From Pseudomonas farsensis (GTDB taxonomy: Bacteria; Pseudomonadota; Gammaproteobacteria; Pseudomonadales; Pseudomonadaceae), in contig NZ_JABWRF020000001.1 in assembly GCF_014268805.2 (NCBI RefSeq), forward strand, positions 682,001 through 746,000: a DNA stretch of 64,000 bases, written 5' to 3'. This document shows, piece after piece, positions 1 to 9,456 of the stretch. Numbering within the stretch: the first letter of the stretch is position 1; every line of letters begins with the position of its first letter. A program made the position numbers and the translations under genes. The notes beneath the pieces were generated by a model. That model had not been told where the DNA came from and ran no database searches. It was given only the letters and a program-made list of their open reading frames with translations.

Positions 1-627
1 CGGAAACTCAGGTCCAGCGACTGGCGGTAGTGCATGCCCTTGCTCAGCAGGCCCAACGGCAAGTCGCCGAGCTGGTCCCAGTTGAGGCTTTCAGTGTCGA
101 AGGCAAAGTGCCGGGTATCGTGCAGCAGGCCCATGGTGGTGGTGCCCAGTTCAATTACCTCGAAGAAGCTGGCGTTGACCTGGTCGAGGTAGCAGATGCC
201 TAGGTCAAGCTGGTTGCGGCTGAGCGCATCCATGATCTGCTCGGTACTGTGGGAGCTGAGCTGAAACTGCAAACCCGGGTATTTCTCGCGCAGCGGCAGC
301 AGCAGTTGCATGGGGTTGAAACTGGCCAGCGGCACCGTGCCCAGGCGCAGGCTGCCGACCACCTGGCCCCTGCAACTGGCCGCCTCGGCCTGCAGCCCAT
401 CGTGGGCGGCGAGCAGGGTGCGCGCCCAGGCCAGAATGCGCTCTCCCGCTTCGGTAAAACCCTCGAAGCGCTGGCCGCGCTGGACCAGCACCAGGTCCAG
501 TTCTTCCTCAAGGTTACGCAGGCGCATCGACAGTGTCGGCTGGGTGATGTGGCACAGCGCCGCCGCCTGGCCGAAGTGGCGGGTCTGGTCGAGGGCGATA
601 AGGAACTTGAGTTGCTTGATATCCATG
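1..627 (-). CDS. LysR-family transcriptional regulator (C-terminus outside window)
   Basis: This is the first 209 codons of a LysR-type regulator read leftwards off the window. The product starts MDIKQLKFLIALDQTRHFGQ and has the winged helix-turn-helix within residues 1-60, with AAALCHITQPTLSMRLRNLE as the recognition region. The effector-binding domain follows, with VGSLRLGTVPLASFNP at its beginning. The ATG at 627 gives the canonical LysR N-terminus. The target is unknown, because LysR regulators usually control a divergent neighbour and none is visible here: the gene upstream (bestrophin) is on the same strand after 174 bases. Family assignment is firm; function is not determined. Confidence 0.9.
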
Positions 628-801
628 GTGCGGCCTGGAAGTGCTGGGTAGGTTGACCTTAACCAACTCCAGGCCGGCGCGATAGAGCGCATTGATCAGC
701 TGGTTCGGGATATCTATGGGATGGAGCAGCCGGCGCCCTGGCGTTGGCCGTATCGCCGCAGGGGCATTGCGGTGATCGTCAGGTTTGCCGCACGGCGCTG
801 T

Positions 802-1689
802 TCAACTCAACACATGCTCCACCGCCACCCACACCGGCGGCAGCGGCTCGTGCCCCAGCGCGGCCAGCACGTCACGTTCGATGGTGCGCACCATGGCATC
901 GGTCGGCAGGTCGTTTTCATCGCGCCCGAACGGGTCTTCCAGCTCGTTGCCAATCGCATCCAGGCCAAAGAAGGTGTAGCTCACCAAGGTGGTAAACAAG
1001 GGCGCCAACCACCCAAGAGGCTCGGCCAGGGCAAATGGTAGCAGCAGGCAGAAGATATAAATGGTGCGGTGCAGCAGCAGGGTATAGGGGAACGGCAGCG
1101 GCGTGCCTTTGATCCGCTCGCACGTGGCCTGCACCTGGGCCAGCCCGCTCAGGCGCTGCTCCAGCTGGGTGTAGCGCAGGTCGCCGATGGGCAGTTGCGC
1201 GCACTGCCGGCCGACCTCGCGCAGAATGCTGTCGCAGACATTGTGCACGCTGATGCATTGCGCATCGTCCAGCCATGGTTTGGCGGCCTGCAGTTCGTCT
1301 TCGTTGCGCAGTTTGGCGTTCAGCGCGTGGGCAAAGCCGCACAGGCTGCGCAGCAGTTGCCCGCGCAGCTGTTCGTCGGCAATCACCACGCTCTGGCGGG
1401 TGAACGAACGCACCTCGACGATCATCTGGCCCCAGGCCTTGCGGCCTTCCCACCAGCGGTCGTAGCAGGCGTTGTTGCGAAAGCTCATGAAAATCGACAG
1501 CGACAGGCCGAGCAGGGTGAACGGGGTGGCGCTGACCGGGTAGAACAGCGCGGGGTAGTGCCGCTCGACCAGCACGATCAGCGCTGCCAGCAAGGTCACC
1601 CCGAGGCAGCGCAGGGCGATGCGCTTGATGATCGACCCTTTGAGGGTGAACAGCACACGCAGCATGTCGGTGTGGGGCGTGACGATCAC
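802..1689 (-). CDS. Bestrophin-family anion channel (YneE type)
   Basis: The 295-residue product begins MIVTPHTDMLRVLFTLKGS, the conserved opening of bacterial bestrophins (UPF0187). It has hydrophobic segments near residues 25-45 and 52-70, then the RNNACYDRWWEGRKAWG motif, and more hydrophobic segments near 215-250. Bestrophins form pentameric anion channels in the inner membrane. The start is GTG at 1689, only three bases after the moaA stop, so the two genes are almost certainly co-transcribed and translationally coupled. An internal ATG eight codons later is possible but would remove conserved residues. Confidence 0.88.
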   Translation of the reverse strand: MIVTPHTDMLRVLFTLKGSIIKRIALRCLGVTLLAALIVLVERHYPALFYPVSATPFTLLGLSLSIFMSFRNNACYDRWWEGRKAWGQMIVEVRSFTRQSVVIADEQLRGQLLRSLCGFAHALNAKLRNEDELQAAKPWLDDAQCISVHNVCDSILREVGRQCAQLPIGDLRYTQLEQRLSGLAQVQATCERIKGTPLPFPYTLLLHRTIYIFCLLLPFALAEPLGWLAPLFTTLVSYTFFGLDAIGNELEDPFGRDENDLPTDAMVRTIERDVLAALGHEPLPPVWVAVEHVLS

Positions 1690-1692
1690 GGC

Positions 1693-2694
1693 TCAGCCGC
1701 CGGTCATGTTCATGAAGCGCAGAATCTGCACCTCGCCGCCGACCTCGAAGTGGTGCCGGTAGGGCTTCAAGTGCATTGCATCGCGGATGGCGCTTTCGAG
1801 CCGTGCCGGGTCGTCGGGGTGTTCGCGCAGCACCTGCTTGAGGTCTGCCGAATGCTCGTTGCCCAGGCACAGCAACAAGCGGCCCTCGACGGTCAGGCGC
1901 ACGCGGTTGCAGGTGGCGCAAAAATTGTGGCTGTGCGGCGAGATGAAGCCAACCCGGGTGGTCGGTGCTTCGGCCAGACGCCAGTAGCGCGCCGGGCCCT
2001 GGGAGGATTCGGCCGACTCGATCAGGCTGAAATGCTCGGCCAGGCGCGCGCGCACCTCATCGCTTGAGCAATACGACTCGTCGCGCTGGTGCTCGCTGAT
2101 GACGCCAAGGGGCATTTCTTCGATAAAGGTGATGTCCAGTTCGCGCTCGATGGCAAAGCGCACCAGGTCGACGATTTCATCATCGTTGCGGCCTTTGAGC
2201 ACCACAGCGTTGAGTTTGGTGCGGCGAAAGCCTGCAGCGCGCGCGGCGTCGATACCGGCGATCACCTGGGCCAGGTCGCCGGTGCGGGTCAGGGCGCGGA
2301 AGCGCTCGGGGTCGAGGCTGTCGAGGCTGATGTTCAGGCGGGTGACCCCGGCATCGAACAACGGCTGCGCCAGGCGGCTGAGCTGCGAGCCATTGCTGGT
2401 CAGGCACAGTTCACGCAGGCCGGGCAGGGCGGCGATGCGCCCGCACAGCTCGACGATGCCTTGGCGCACCAAGGGCTCGCCACCGGTCAGGCGGATTTTG
2501 CGGGTACCCAGGGCGACGAAGCGTTCGGCCACCTGGTAAAGCTCTTCGAGGCTGAGGATTTGCTGGCGCGGCAAAAATTGCATGTCTTCGGCCATGCAGT
2601 AGACGCAACGGAAATCACAGCGGTCGGTCACCGACATCCGCAGGTAGTCGACTTTGCGATTGAAACCGTCGATCAGGGCGGGAAGCTGTTCCAC
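1693..2694 (-). CDS. moaA: GTP 3',8-cyclase MoaA (molybdenum cofactor biosynthesis)
   Basis: This is the radical SAM enzyme that converts GTP to 3',8-cyclo-7,8-dihydro-GTP, the first step of molybdopterin synthesis. The radical SAM cluster motif CDFRCVYC lies near residue 25. The second, GTP-binding cluster CATCNRVRL with a third Cys 13 residues later lies near 265. The protein ends in the functional GG tail (NMTGG). The reading frame is open to 2820, but homologues begin just before ALIDGFNRK, so GTG at 2694 (333 residues) is chosen. Pseudomonads often carry several moaA copies, so this may be a paralogue. The molybdenum-dependent nitrate reductase at 18.9 kb is a potential consumer of the cofactor. 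Confidence 0.93.
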   Translation of the reverse strand: MEQLPALIDGFNRKVDYLRMSVTDRCDFRCVYCMAEDMQFLPRQQILSLEELYQVAERFVALGTRKIRLTGGEPLVRQGIVELCGRIAALPGLRELCLTSNGSQLSRLAQPLFDAGVTRLNISLDSLDPERFRALTRTGDLAQVIAGIDAARAAGFRRTKLNAVVLKGRNDDEIVDLVRFAIERELDITFIEEMPLGVISEHQRDESYCSSDEVRARLAEHFSLIESAESSQGPARYWRLAEAPTTRVGFISPHSHNFCATCNRVRLTVEGRLLLCLGNEHSADLKQVLREHPDDPARLESAIRDAMHLKPYRHHFEVGGEVQILRFMNMTGG

Positions 2695-2712
2695 ATTGGC
2701 GCTCGAAGGGCA

Positions 2713-2730
2713 TTGGACTATGCGGTCCAA
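2713..2730. promoter_or_regulatory. Inverted repeat upstream of moaA
   Basis: TTGGAC and GTCCAA form a perfect inverted repeat separated by six bases, 19-36 bases upstream of the chosen moaA start. It could be an operator or a short leader hairpin. No regulator is assigned. Confidence 0.3.
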
Positions 2731-2822
2731 GCTATCCCTAGTGGCCAGCCCCGTCAAATTGCTTTGCCTGACCGCATCATCGACGCCCTCTATCACGGCT
2801 GCTGGCCAGCGTGCTGTCAATT

Positions 2823-2936
2823 TGTAGGAGCGGCCTTGTGCCGCGAAGGGCTGCGCAGCGGCCCCGGCAATTGTGCATGAGGTCGAGATCCTGGGGCCGC
2901 TGCGCAGCCCTTTCGCGACACAAGGCCGCTCCTACT
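2823..2936. repeat. Paired inverted REP element (GGAGCGGCCTTGTG family)
   Basis: Two outward copies of the P. putida REP palindrome (TAGGAGCGGCCTTGTG and its complement) flank a short spacer, with GCTGCGCAG arms inside. The unit fills the gap between moaA and the Lrp gene. Copies of the same family occur at 17362-17477 and 22766-22881. Confidence 0.85.
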
Positions 2937-2965
2937 CAACGGGCGCGAAAACTATGCAAGCCCGC

Positions 2966-3424
2966 TCAGCGATTCACCGGCAACGCCGTGGTGTACTTCA
3001 TCTGTTCCATGGCAAAGCTGGAGGTGATGTTCGACAGCCCATCGGTGCTGGTAATCAGCCTTTTGTAGAAGTCGTCGTAGGCCTTGATGTCGCCCACTAC
3101 CACCCGCAGCATGTAGTCCCAGTCGCCGGACATGCGGTACACCTCCATCACCTCCTCGAAGGCTGTCACGGTCGCCGCGAATTGCGCCAGCCACGCGCTG
3201 TCATGGCGCTGGGTCTTGAGCTGCACGAACACCGTCAGCCCCAGCCCGAGGCGTTCCGGGTCGAGCAGGGCGACGCGGCTGCGAATGTAGCCTTCCTCTT
3301 CCAGGCGCTTGACCCGTTTCCAGCACGGGGTGGTCGACAGGTTGACGGCTTCGGCCAGGTCTTTGAGCGACATCGACGCATCGCGCTGGAGCAAGGTGAG
3401 GATGTGCTGGTCGAAAATGTCCAT
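2966..3424 (-). CDS. Lrp/AsnC-family transcriptional regulator
   Basis: The 152-residue protein has the full Lrp/AsnC layout. An N-terminal helix-turn-helix (DIFDQHILTLLQRDASMSLK, then LSTTPCWKRVKRLEEEGYI) is followed by a RAM/AsnC ligand-binding domain containing GDWDYMLRVVVGD. Such proteins form octamers or hexadecamers that respond to amino acids. It is divergent from the PLP-dependent sulfur amino acid enzyme gene at 3590 across a 165-base gap, so it is most simply the local regulator of that gene, comparable to other Lrp-type regulators that sit next to methionine or cysteine catabolic genes. That link is inference. Confidence 0.9.
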   Translation of the reverse strand: MDIFDQHILTLLQRDASMSLKDLAEAVNLSTTPCWKRVKRLEEEGYIRSRVALLDPERLGLGLTVFVQLKTQRHDSAWLAQFAATVTAFEEVMEVYRMSGDWDYMLRVVVGDIKAYDDFYKRLITSTDGLSNITSSFAMEQMKYTTALPVNR

Positions 3425-3589
3425 GGCGCTTTTTGGCTCGAAAGGAGAAAAGTCACCCCGAGATTAACCGGTTGCCGCAACCGATGGAATGGCTGCGCAC
3501 CTTCGCCGAGAAGAGCTTCCCCGCAGGCGCCAGCGCCGGGCGGATATGAGATAGTGACGCCTTTCCCCCGACACTCCACGAGCCTGAGC

Positions 3590-4753
3590 ATGTCCGACAA
3601 GCCGCGCAATTTCGCCACCCGCACCATCCACGCCGGCGAGCAGTCCAGCGTTGCCGACAACGCCATCTTTCCGGCTATCGTGACCTCCAGCTCGTTCATC
3701 AAGCGCGGCCTGGACGATCACCCCGAATACGCCTACAGCCGGGTCGCCAACCCCACCCGCCACGCCTACGAAACCTGCGTCGCAGCCCTGGAAGAGGGCG
3801 TCGGTGCAGTGGCCTGCGCATCCGGCGTGGGTGCCACCGCCACGGTGCTCGAACTGCTCGACAAAGACGCCCATGTGGTGGTGATGAACGGCGTCTATGG
3901 CGGCACCTTCCGCTTGCTCGAAGACTACCGCGCGCGCACCTCGGGCCTGACCACCACCTACGTCGACCTCAACGACCTGGATGCAGTGGCCGCCGCCATC
4001 CGCCCGAACACGCAACTGATCTGGATCGAGTCGCCGACCAACCCGTTGCTGCACCTGGTCGATATCAAGCCGTTGTGCGACCTGGCCCGCGCCCGCGGCA
4101 TCCTCACCTGCATCGACAACACCTTCTGCTCGCCGTGGAACCAGCAGCCGATCACCCTGGGTGTGGACCTGGTGATGCACTCGGCGAGCAAGTACATCGG
4201 CGGCCATTCCGACCTTACCGGCGGCCTGGTGGTGGCGGCCAACGAGGCGCTGTACAAGCGCCTGCGCCATATCAGCATGGCCGTGGGCGCGGTGCAGGGG
4301 CCGTTCGATTGCTACCTGGCGCTGCGCGGGCTGAAGACCCTCGATGTGCGTATGGAGCGCCAGAGCGCCAACGCCCTGCGCGTGGCGCAGTTCCTTGAAA
4401 GCCACCCGCAGGTGGAGCAGGTTTACTACCCAGGCCTGCCCAGCCACCCGCAACACGCGCTGTGCGAACGGCAGATGCGCACCGGCGGTGCGGTGGTGAC
4501 GCTGCGGATCAAGGGCGACCGGGCGGCGGTCAACCGGCTGGTAGAAAGCCTGCAGATCTTTGTGCTGGCAGATTCGCTGGGCGGGGTGGAGAGCATGATC
4601 AACCACTCCTGGACCATGTCGCACAACTCGCTAAGCCCCGAGCAGAAGGGCGTGATGGGCATCAGCGAGAACCTGCTGCGGCTGTCGGTGGGGATCGAGG
4701 ACTATCGCGACCTGATCGAAGACCTGGACACGGCACTCAAGGCTTCGGCCTAG
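3590..4753 (+). CDS. Cys/Met metabolism PLP-dependent lyase (cystathionine gamma-lyase/synthase family)
   Basis: The 387-residue protein is a full-length member of the Cys/Met PLP-enzyme family. The PLP-binding lysine is K201 in SASKYIGGHSD, and YSRVANPTRHAYE is the conserved N-terminal motif that contacts the neighbouring subunit's cofactor. Methionine gamma-lyases carry a diagnostic Cys in the loop after the Tyr that stacks on PLP; here it reads GVYGGTFRL with Gly, so a cystathionine lyase/synthase or O-acylhomoserine-type activity is more likely. The ATG at 3590 is chosen because the frame upstream is only an open extension with no homology. It is divergent from the Lrp regulator. The exact substrate cannot be set from sequence alone. 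Confidence 0.88.
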   Translation: MSDKPRNFATRTIHAGEQSSVADNAIFPAIVTSSSFIKRGLDDHPEYAYSRVANPTRHAYETCVAALEEGVGAVACASGVGATATVLELLDKDAHVVVMNGVYGGTFRLLEDYRARTSGLTTTYVDLNDLDAVAAAIRPNTQLIWIESPTNPLLHLVDIKPLCDLARARGILTCIDNTFCSPWNQQPITLGVDLVMHSASKYIGGHSDLTGGLVVAANEALYKRLRHISMAVGAVQGPFDCYLALRGLKTLDVRMERQSANALRVAQFLESHPQVEQVYYPGLPSHPQHALCERQMRTGGAVVTLRIKGDRAAVNRLVESLQIFVLADSLGGVESMINHSWTMSHNSLSPEQKGVMGISENLLRLSVGIEDYRDLIEDLDTALKASA

Positions 4754-4766
4754 AACAGGCGGTAAC

Positions 4767-4791
4767 ACCGGGGCTGCGCGCCAGCCCCGGT
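4767..4791. terminator. Bidirectional hairpin between convergent genes
   Basis: A perfect 10-bp stem (ACCGGGGCTG / CAGCCCCGGT) with a five-base loop lies between the convergent PLP-lyase and chemoreceptor genes. There is no clear U-tract, so termination efficiency is uncertain. Confidence 0.55.
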
Positions 4792-4801
4792 ACAGGCAGC
4801 G

Positions 4802-6721
4802 TCAGAAGCGGAAGCGGCTGATCATCTGCTGCAAATCACCGCCCAGGCGTGCCAGCTCGACGCTGGACACCGAGGTCTGCTGGCTGGCTTCGGCGGTTTG
4901 TTCGGAAATATCCCGCACGGTCACCACGCTGCGGCTGATCTGCTCGGCCACTGCGCTCTGCTGCTCGGAAGCGGCGGCGATCTGCTGGTTCATCAGCTCG
5001 ATGGCCGACACCCGGCGGGTAATGCCTTCCAGCGCCAAGCCGGCTTCGCGCACCAGCGCCACGCTGCTGCTGGTCAGGCTCTGGCTTTCCTCCATCAGGT
5101 CACTGACCGAGCGCGTGCCTTGCTCAAGGCTGCTGATCGCCGACTCGATTTCGGCGGTGGAGGCCTGGGTGCGTTGGGCCAGCCCGCGCACCTCATCGGC
5201 CACCACGGCAAAGCCACGCCCGGCTTCACCGGCGCGCGCAGCCTCGATGGCGGCGTTGAGCGCCAGCAGGTTGGTCTGCTCGGCCACCGCCTTGATCACA
5301 TCCATCACCTTGCCGATACGCAGGCTTTCGCTACGCAGCGCATCCATGGCGGTGTTGGTCGAGCCGACTTGGTTGGCCAGGCGGTCGATTTGCGCCACGG
5401 CGCGGGTGACGACGCTGTCGCCTTCGCGGGCTTCCTGGTCGGTGGCACTGGCTGCCACCGAAGCCTCGCCGGCATTGCGCGCCACTTCCTGCACGGTGGC
5501 GGCCATCTCTTGCATGGCGGTGGCCACCTGGTCGGTCTCGATCTTCTGGTTGTTGGCCCCGGCGCTGGTCTGGGTGGTGATCGCCGACAACTCTTCGGTA
5601 GCGCTGGCGATCTGCCCGATACCGTCGCGCACACCGCTGATCAGCTCGCGCAGGTTTGCGGTCATGGCGCGCAGGCTGTTCTGCAACAGGCCCAGCTCAT
5701 CGCGACGCGGGCTGGCCGGCTGCTCGCCGAGGTTGCCATCGGCCACTTGCTCCATGGCCTTGAGCACCCGCTGCAGCGGTTGGCTGATCTGCCGGGCGAT
5801 GGTCAGCGCGGCGATGATGCCGAGCACCAGCGCCAGCAGCGTGGTGACGATCTGCAGGGTCTTGGCGAAGTGGCTGTCGTGCTCTACCGAGGCGGCCTGG
5901 TTGTCGAGCAACTGGCCGAGCTGGGTGTTCAAACCTTCGATATCGGCGCCCATCGCGGCGCGGTATTCGACCAGCTTGCTGGCCTGGCCCCGGAAGGTCT
6001 CGACCGCAGCGGCGTAGGCGCGCACCTGGGCCTGCAACTGCTCGACTTGTGTGGCATAGCTGCCGTTGAAGCGTGCAACCAGGGTCGGTAGGTCGCTGAG
6101 GGTTGTGGCCAACTGGGTGTTCACCAGCTTTTCAGTGTCGGCGTTGGTGTTGCTGGTGTAGCCGCGCACCTGGTAACGCAGCAGGATCAGGTTTTCCCGC
6201 AGCTGGTGCACGGCTTCGCTGCGCACATAGCGCTGCTCGGCATCGGGCAGGTTGCGTACCTGCTCGGCGATCTGGTCCAGGCTTGCAAAGGCGGTGCTGG
6301 CCAGGGTGCCCATCTGCTTTTGCGCCTCGCGCATCTGCTGGTAGGCGGCAAAGCTCAGTGCCTGATTGGCAGCGTAGGCTTGCAGGTGCTGTTCGGCCTT
6401 GCTCTGGATTTCGCGGTTTTCCGGGGCACGGACCACGGCGCGCAGTTGCGTCAGCGGCGTCTTGAACGCATCCATGGCCGCTTGCAGTGCCTTGCTCTCA
6501 GCTTCGCCGCCGCTGCTCATGGCATGGCGCAGACGTGCCTCGCGCAGGTCGCCCAAGGCGTTGTTCACCCCCGATACCGCGCTGACCACCTGGCTGCGCC
6601 GCACCAGGTTCGACAGCCCGTCCCAGCTCACCAGCGACTGCGCCAGGGCAAGGGTGAGCACCAGGCCGAAACCAACCGCGAGTTTGTGCGCGATCTTCAG
6701 ATCGCCGAACCACCTGAACAT
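4802..6721 (-). CDS. Methyl-accepting chemotaxis protein with large periplasmic helical sensor
   Basis: The 639-residue chemoreceptor starts at ATG 6721, with GGAGC eight bases upstream; the longer frame to 6757 lacks support. TM1 is near residues 10-30. A periplasmic domain of about 260 mostly helical residues follows, then TM2 near 295-315, a HAMP domain, and the cytoplasmic signalling domain with the conserved tip [19 protein letters not shown] near 490. The size and all-helical character of the sensor suggest an HBM (helical bimodular) domain, as in P. putida McpS/McpQ, which bind TCA-cycle acids. Ligand identity is inference. No CheB/CheR tether pentapeptide is seen at the C-terminus, which ends SRFRF. 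Confidence 0.9.
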   Translation of the reverse strand: MFRWFGDLKIAHKLAVGFGLVLTLALAQSLVSWDGLSNLVRRSQVVSAVSGVNNALGDLREARLRHAMSSGGEAESKALQAAMDAFKTPLTQLRAVVRAPENREIQSKAEQHLQAYAANQALSFAAYQQMREAQKQMGTLASTAFASLDQIAEQVRNLPDAEQRYVRSEAVHQLRENLILLRYQVRGYTSNTNADTEKLVNTQLATTLSDLPTLVARFNGSYATQVEQLQAQVRAYAAAVETFRGQASKLVEYRAAMGADIEGLNTQLGQLLDNQAASVEHDSHFAKTLQIVTTLLALVLGIIAALTIARQISQPLQRVLKAMEQVADGNLGEQPASPRRDELGLLQNSLRAMTANLRELISGVRDGIGQIASATEELSAITTQTSAGANNQKIETDQVATAMQEMAATVQEVARNAGEASVAASATDQEAREGDSVVTRAVAQIDRLANQVGSTNTAMDALRSESLRIGKVMDVIKAVAEQTNLLALNAAIEAARAGEAGRGFAVVADEVRGLAQRTQASTAEIESAISSLEQGTRSVSDLMEESQSLTSSSVALVREAGLALEGITRRVSAIELMNQQIAAASEQQSAVAEQISRSVVTVRDISEQTAEASQQTSVSSVELARLGGDLQQMISRFRF

Positions 6722-6967
6722 TTGCTGTTGAGCTCCTTTTCCGTGCGCGGGGCACACTGCATGTGCCTTGGGTCAAATCATCTATATGAATGGTCGGCAG
6801 AGTACGCGAAATCTGAACGAAAGATTGTAAAAAGGTGATGTCGCAGTGATATCACTTTTGCCGGGTTGTGCATTGGCTGTTGCCTTGGGCAGGCGTTCCC
6901 GTGCAGATTTGTGGCTTTGCGCACTTCGCGTGCCTCCAATGACAAAGCCCAACCAGGTACACGGACG

Positions 6968-8842
6968 ATGAGTCACCCCTCGCAATTCACCCTGCTCGGC
7001 AAGCGGCGCTTCTTGCCGTTCTTCATTACCCAGTCGCTGGGCGCTTTCAATGACAACCTGTTCAAGCAGTCGCTGATCCTGGCGATCCTCTACAAGCTGA
7101 GCCTGGAAGGCGACCGCTCGATCTGGGTCAACCTGTGCGCCTTGCTGTTCATCCTGCCGTTCTTCCTGTTCTCGGCGCTGGCCGGGCAGTTCGGCGAGAA
7201 GTTCGCCAAGGACCGTTTGATCCGCGTCATCAAGCTCGCCGAGATCGCCATCATGGCCATTGGCGGCGCAGGCTTTGTGACGGGCCACTTGGTGCTGATG
7301 CTGGTGGCGCTGTTCGCCATGGGCACCCATTCTGCGCTGTTCGGGCCGGTCAAGTATTCGATCCTGCCCCAGGCCCTGCGTGAAGAAGAGCTGGTGGGCG
7401 GCAACGGCCTTGTCGAGATGGGCACCTTTCTAGCAATCCTGGCCGGCACCATTGGCGCCGGTGTGATGATGTCCTCGGCCAGTTACGCCATGGTGGTGGC
7501 GGGCGGTGTGGTCGGCACGGCGGTGCTGGGCTACCTGGCCAGCCGCTGGATCCCGCGTGCGGCGGCGGTGGCGCCACAGATGAAGCTGGACTGGAACATC
7601 TTCACCCAATCCTGGGCCACCCTGCGCCTGGGCCTGGGGCAAACCCCCGCGGTGTCGCGCTCGATTGTCGGCAACTCGTGGTTCTGGTTCGTCGGCGCCA
7701 TTTACCTCACGCAGATCCCGGCTTACGCCAAGGACTGGCTGCATGGCGACGAAACCGTTGTAACGCTGGTGTTGACGCTGTTCTCGGTGGGGATCGCGGT
7801 CGGCTCGTTGCTGTGCGAGCGCCTGAGCGGGCGCAAGGTCGAAATCGGCCTGGTGCCGTTCGGCTCGTTCGGCCTGACCCTGTTCGGGTTGCTCTGGTGG
7901 TGGCATTCCGGTGATGTGCCGACCACCGAGGTGGCGCACGACTGGCTGGCCTTGCTGGGCATGAGCCAGGCGTGGTGGATCATGCTGTCCATCGTCGGCC
8001 TTGGTGTGTTCGGCGGCTTTTATATCGTGCCGCTGTATGCGCTGATCCAGGCGCGCACCGCCGAGCATGAGCGGGCGCGGGTCATTGCCGCCAACAACAT
8101 TCTCAATGCGCTGTTCATGGTGGTTTCGGCGTTGTTTACCATCGTGTTGATGAGTGTGGTCGAGCTCAGCATCCCGCAGCTGTTCCTGGTGGTGTCGCTG
8201 CTCAACGTCGCGGTCAATGCGTATATATTCCGCATCGTGCCGGAATTCACCATGCGCTTTCTCATCTGGCTGCTCAGCCACTCGATGTATCGGGTGGAAC
8301 ACCGCGAATTGCAGCGCATTCCAGATGAAGGCGCGGCGTTGCTGGTGTGCAACCATGTGTCGTTCGTCGATGCATTGTTGATTGGCGGGGCGATCCGCCG
8401 GCCGATTCGCTTTGTCACCTACTACAAGATCTACAACCTGCCGGTGCTGAACTTCATCTTCCGCACCGCTGGCGCCATTCCCATCGCCGGGCACAGTGAA
8501 GACGCGAAGGTGTACGAGCGCGCCTTCGAGCGGATTGCCCAGTATCTGGCCGACGGTGAGCTGGTGTGTATCTTCCCTGAGGGCAAGTTGAGTTCGGACG
8601 GTGAAATCGACGTGTTCAAGGCCGGCGTCAACCGCATCCTCAAGGACACGCCGGTGCCGGTGATTCCGCTGGCGTTGCAGGGTTTGTGGGGCAGTTTCTT
8701 CAGCCGTGACCCGAACAAGGGTGTGTTCAGGCGCCTGTGGTCGCGGGTAACGCTGGTGGCCGGCGAGGCCATCCCTGCCGAGATGGCCAAGCCAGGCACG
8801 CTGCGCGAGCAGGTGAGCCTGCTGCGTGGCGAGGTGCGTTAA
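6968..8842 (+). CDS. MFS transporter fused to 1-acylglycerol-3-phosphate acyltransferase
   Basis: The 624-residue protein has two parts. Residues 1-410 form an LplT-like MFS lysophospholipid flippase domain (QSLGAFNDNLFKQSLILAIL at the first helix). Residues 430-624 form a PlsC acyltransferase domain with the catalytic HX4D motif in NHVSFVD and the acceptor-binding motif FPEGKLS. The acyl-ACP synthetase (Aas) domain that completes lysophospholipid recycling in many bacteria is missing. The likely role is inward flipping and re-acylation of lysophospholipids at the inner membrane. ATG 6968 starts at the conserved MSHPSQFTLLGKRRF; the open frame upstream is unrelated. The gene is divergent from the chemoreceptor. 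Confidence 0.9.
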   Translation: MSHPSQFTLLGKRRFLPFFITQSLGAFNDNLFKQSLILAILYKLSLEGDRSIWVNLCALLFILPFFLFSALAGQFGEKFAKDRLIRVIKLAEIAIMAIGGAGFVTGHLVLMLVALFAMGTHSALFGPVKYSILPQALREEELVGGNGLVEMGTFLAILAGTIGAGVMMSSASYAMVVAGGVVGTAVLGYLASRWIPRAAAVAPQMKLDWNIFTQSWATLRLGLGQTPAVSRSIVGNSWFWFVGAIYLTQIPAYAKDWLHGDETVVTLVLTLFSVGIAVGSLLCERLSGRKVEIGLVPFGSFGLTLFGLLWWWHSGDVPTTEVAHDWLALLGMSQAWWIMLSIVGLGVFGGFYIVPLYALIQARTAEHERARVIAANNILNALFMVVSALFTIVLMSVVELSIPQLFLVVSLLNVAVNAYIFRIVPEFTMRFLIWLLSHSMYRVEHRELQRIPDEGAALLVCNHVSFVDALLIGGAIRRPIRFVTYYKIYNLPVLNFIFRTAGAIPIAGHSEDAKVYERAFERIAQYLADGELVCIFPEGKLSSDGEIDVFKAGVNRILKDTPVPVIPLALQGLWGSFFSRDPNKGVFRRLWSRVTLVAGEAIPAEMAKPGTLREQVSLLRGEVR

Positions 8843-8856
8843 GCGAGGAGGGTAAT

Positions 8857-8878
8857 GAAGGTCAGCTGGCGCTGACCT
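8857..8878. terminator. Hairpin between convergent genes
   Basis: AAGGTCAG and CTGACCTT form an eight-bp stem with a six-base loop, overlapping the last codons of the exporter gene on the minus strand and just after the MFS/acyltransferase stop. There is no strong U-tract, so the terminator call is tentative. Confidence 0.45.
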
Positions 8879-9179
8879 TCAGGCCGATCAAGCCGCAGAT
8901 GATCAGCGCAACGCTGACCAGCCGTACCAGTGCCATGGATTCACCGAACAGGATGATCCCGGCGATGACTGTGCCCACCGCGCCGACGCCGGTCCACACC
9001 GCGTAGGCGGTGCCCAGCGGCAGTTCCTTCACGGCAAGGCCGAGCAGGCCGAGGCTTACCGCCATGGCGGCGAGGGTGAGTACAGTTGGGAGTGGGCGGG
9101 TGAAGCCGTCGGTGTACTTCAGGCCAACGGCCCAGCCAACCTCGAACAGGCCGGCGAAAAACAGGATGATCCAGGACAT
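8862..9179 (-). CDS. gdx: Small multidrug resistance protein, guanidinium exporter (Gdx/SugE)
   Basis: The 105-residue, four-helix SMR transporter has the central proton/substrate-coupling Glu in FAGLFEVGW (residue 13) and the SugE/Gdx-type features [10 protein letters not shown] and WTGVGAVGT. SugE-type members export guanidinium, while EmrE-type members export quaternary ammonium compounds. The assignment to Gdx is strongly supported by a guanidine-II riboswitch directly upstream (9205-9251). The ATG at 9179 is preceded by GGAGG. The gene is convergent with the MFS/acyltransferase gene. Confidence 0.95.
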   Translation of the reverse strand: MSWIILFFAGLFEVGWAVGLKYTDGFTRPLPTVLTLAAMAVSLGLLGLAVKELPLGTAYAVWTGVGAVGTVIAGIILFGESMALVRLVSVALIICGLIGLKVSAS

Positions 9180-9204
9180 GCTAAGCCTCCATCGAGAGTG
9201 AGAT

Positions 9205-9251
9205 GGGGCCGTCCCCGAATGTCACGCGATGCGTCGTGAGGCCGTCCTCAC
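9205..9251 (-). promoter_or_regulatory. Guanidine-II riboswitch (mini-ykkC)
   Basis: On the minus strand two hairpins with ACGG tetraloops precede gdx: P1 GTGAGGACGGCCTCAC (9251-9236) and P2 GGGGACGGCCCC (9216-9205), joined by a 19-base linker. Two GC-rich stems each capped by ACGR is the defining architecture of the mini-ykkC/guanidine-II riboswitch, which binds guanidinium and frees the ribosome binding site. The Shine-Dalgarno GGAGG lies 16-20 bases after P2, consistent with translational control. Confidence 0.93.
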
Positions 9252-9336
9252 TGTGCGTGCCATGGTGCCGATTAGTGGCTTGCCAGGCAAGCCGGCGCCA
9301 TGAGGGACATTCTGGGGTTTGGTGTAAACCTGTTCC

Positions 9337-9443
9337 GGCCTCATCGCAGGCTAGCGCCAGCTCCCACAGAAATCTGGGGCAGGCCTCATTATTGCGATTG
9401 TGCGCGGTCTCTGTGGGAGCTGGCGCTAGCCTGCGATGAGGCC
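9337..9443. repeat. Long inverted REP-type repeat (GGCCTCATCGCAGGCT family)
   Basis: GGCCTCATCGCAGGCTAGCG with CCAGCTCCCACAGA at 9337-9370 is repeated in inverse at 9409-9443, around a non-palindromic centre of about 38 bases. The flank (GTAAACCTGTTCC) recurs at other copies (10480-10740, 18580-18745, 32830-32985). Confidence 0.8.
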
Positions 9444-9456
9444 GCAACGGCAACCC

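Noticed and set aside
2873..4753. A 626-codon open frame containing the PLP lyase gene
   Set aside because: Only the part from 3590 has protein-family content; the upstream 240 codons overlap the Lrp gene on the other strand and a REP element.
3590..4753. Methionine gamma-lyase (mdeA) with its Lrp-type regulator mdeR
   Set aside because: The diagnostic active-site Cys of methionine gamma-lyase is Gly in this protein, so the name was not applied, although the Lrp/PLP arrangement is similar.
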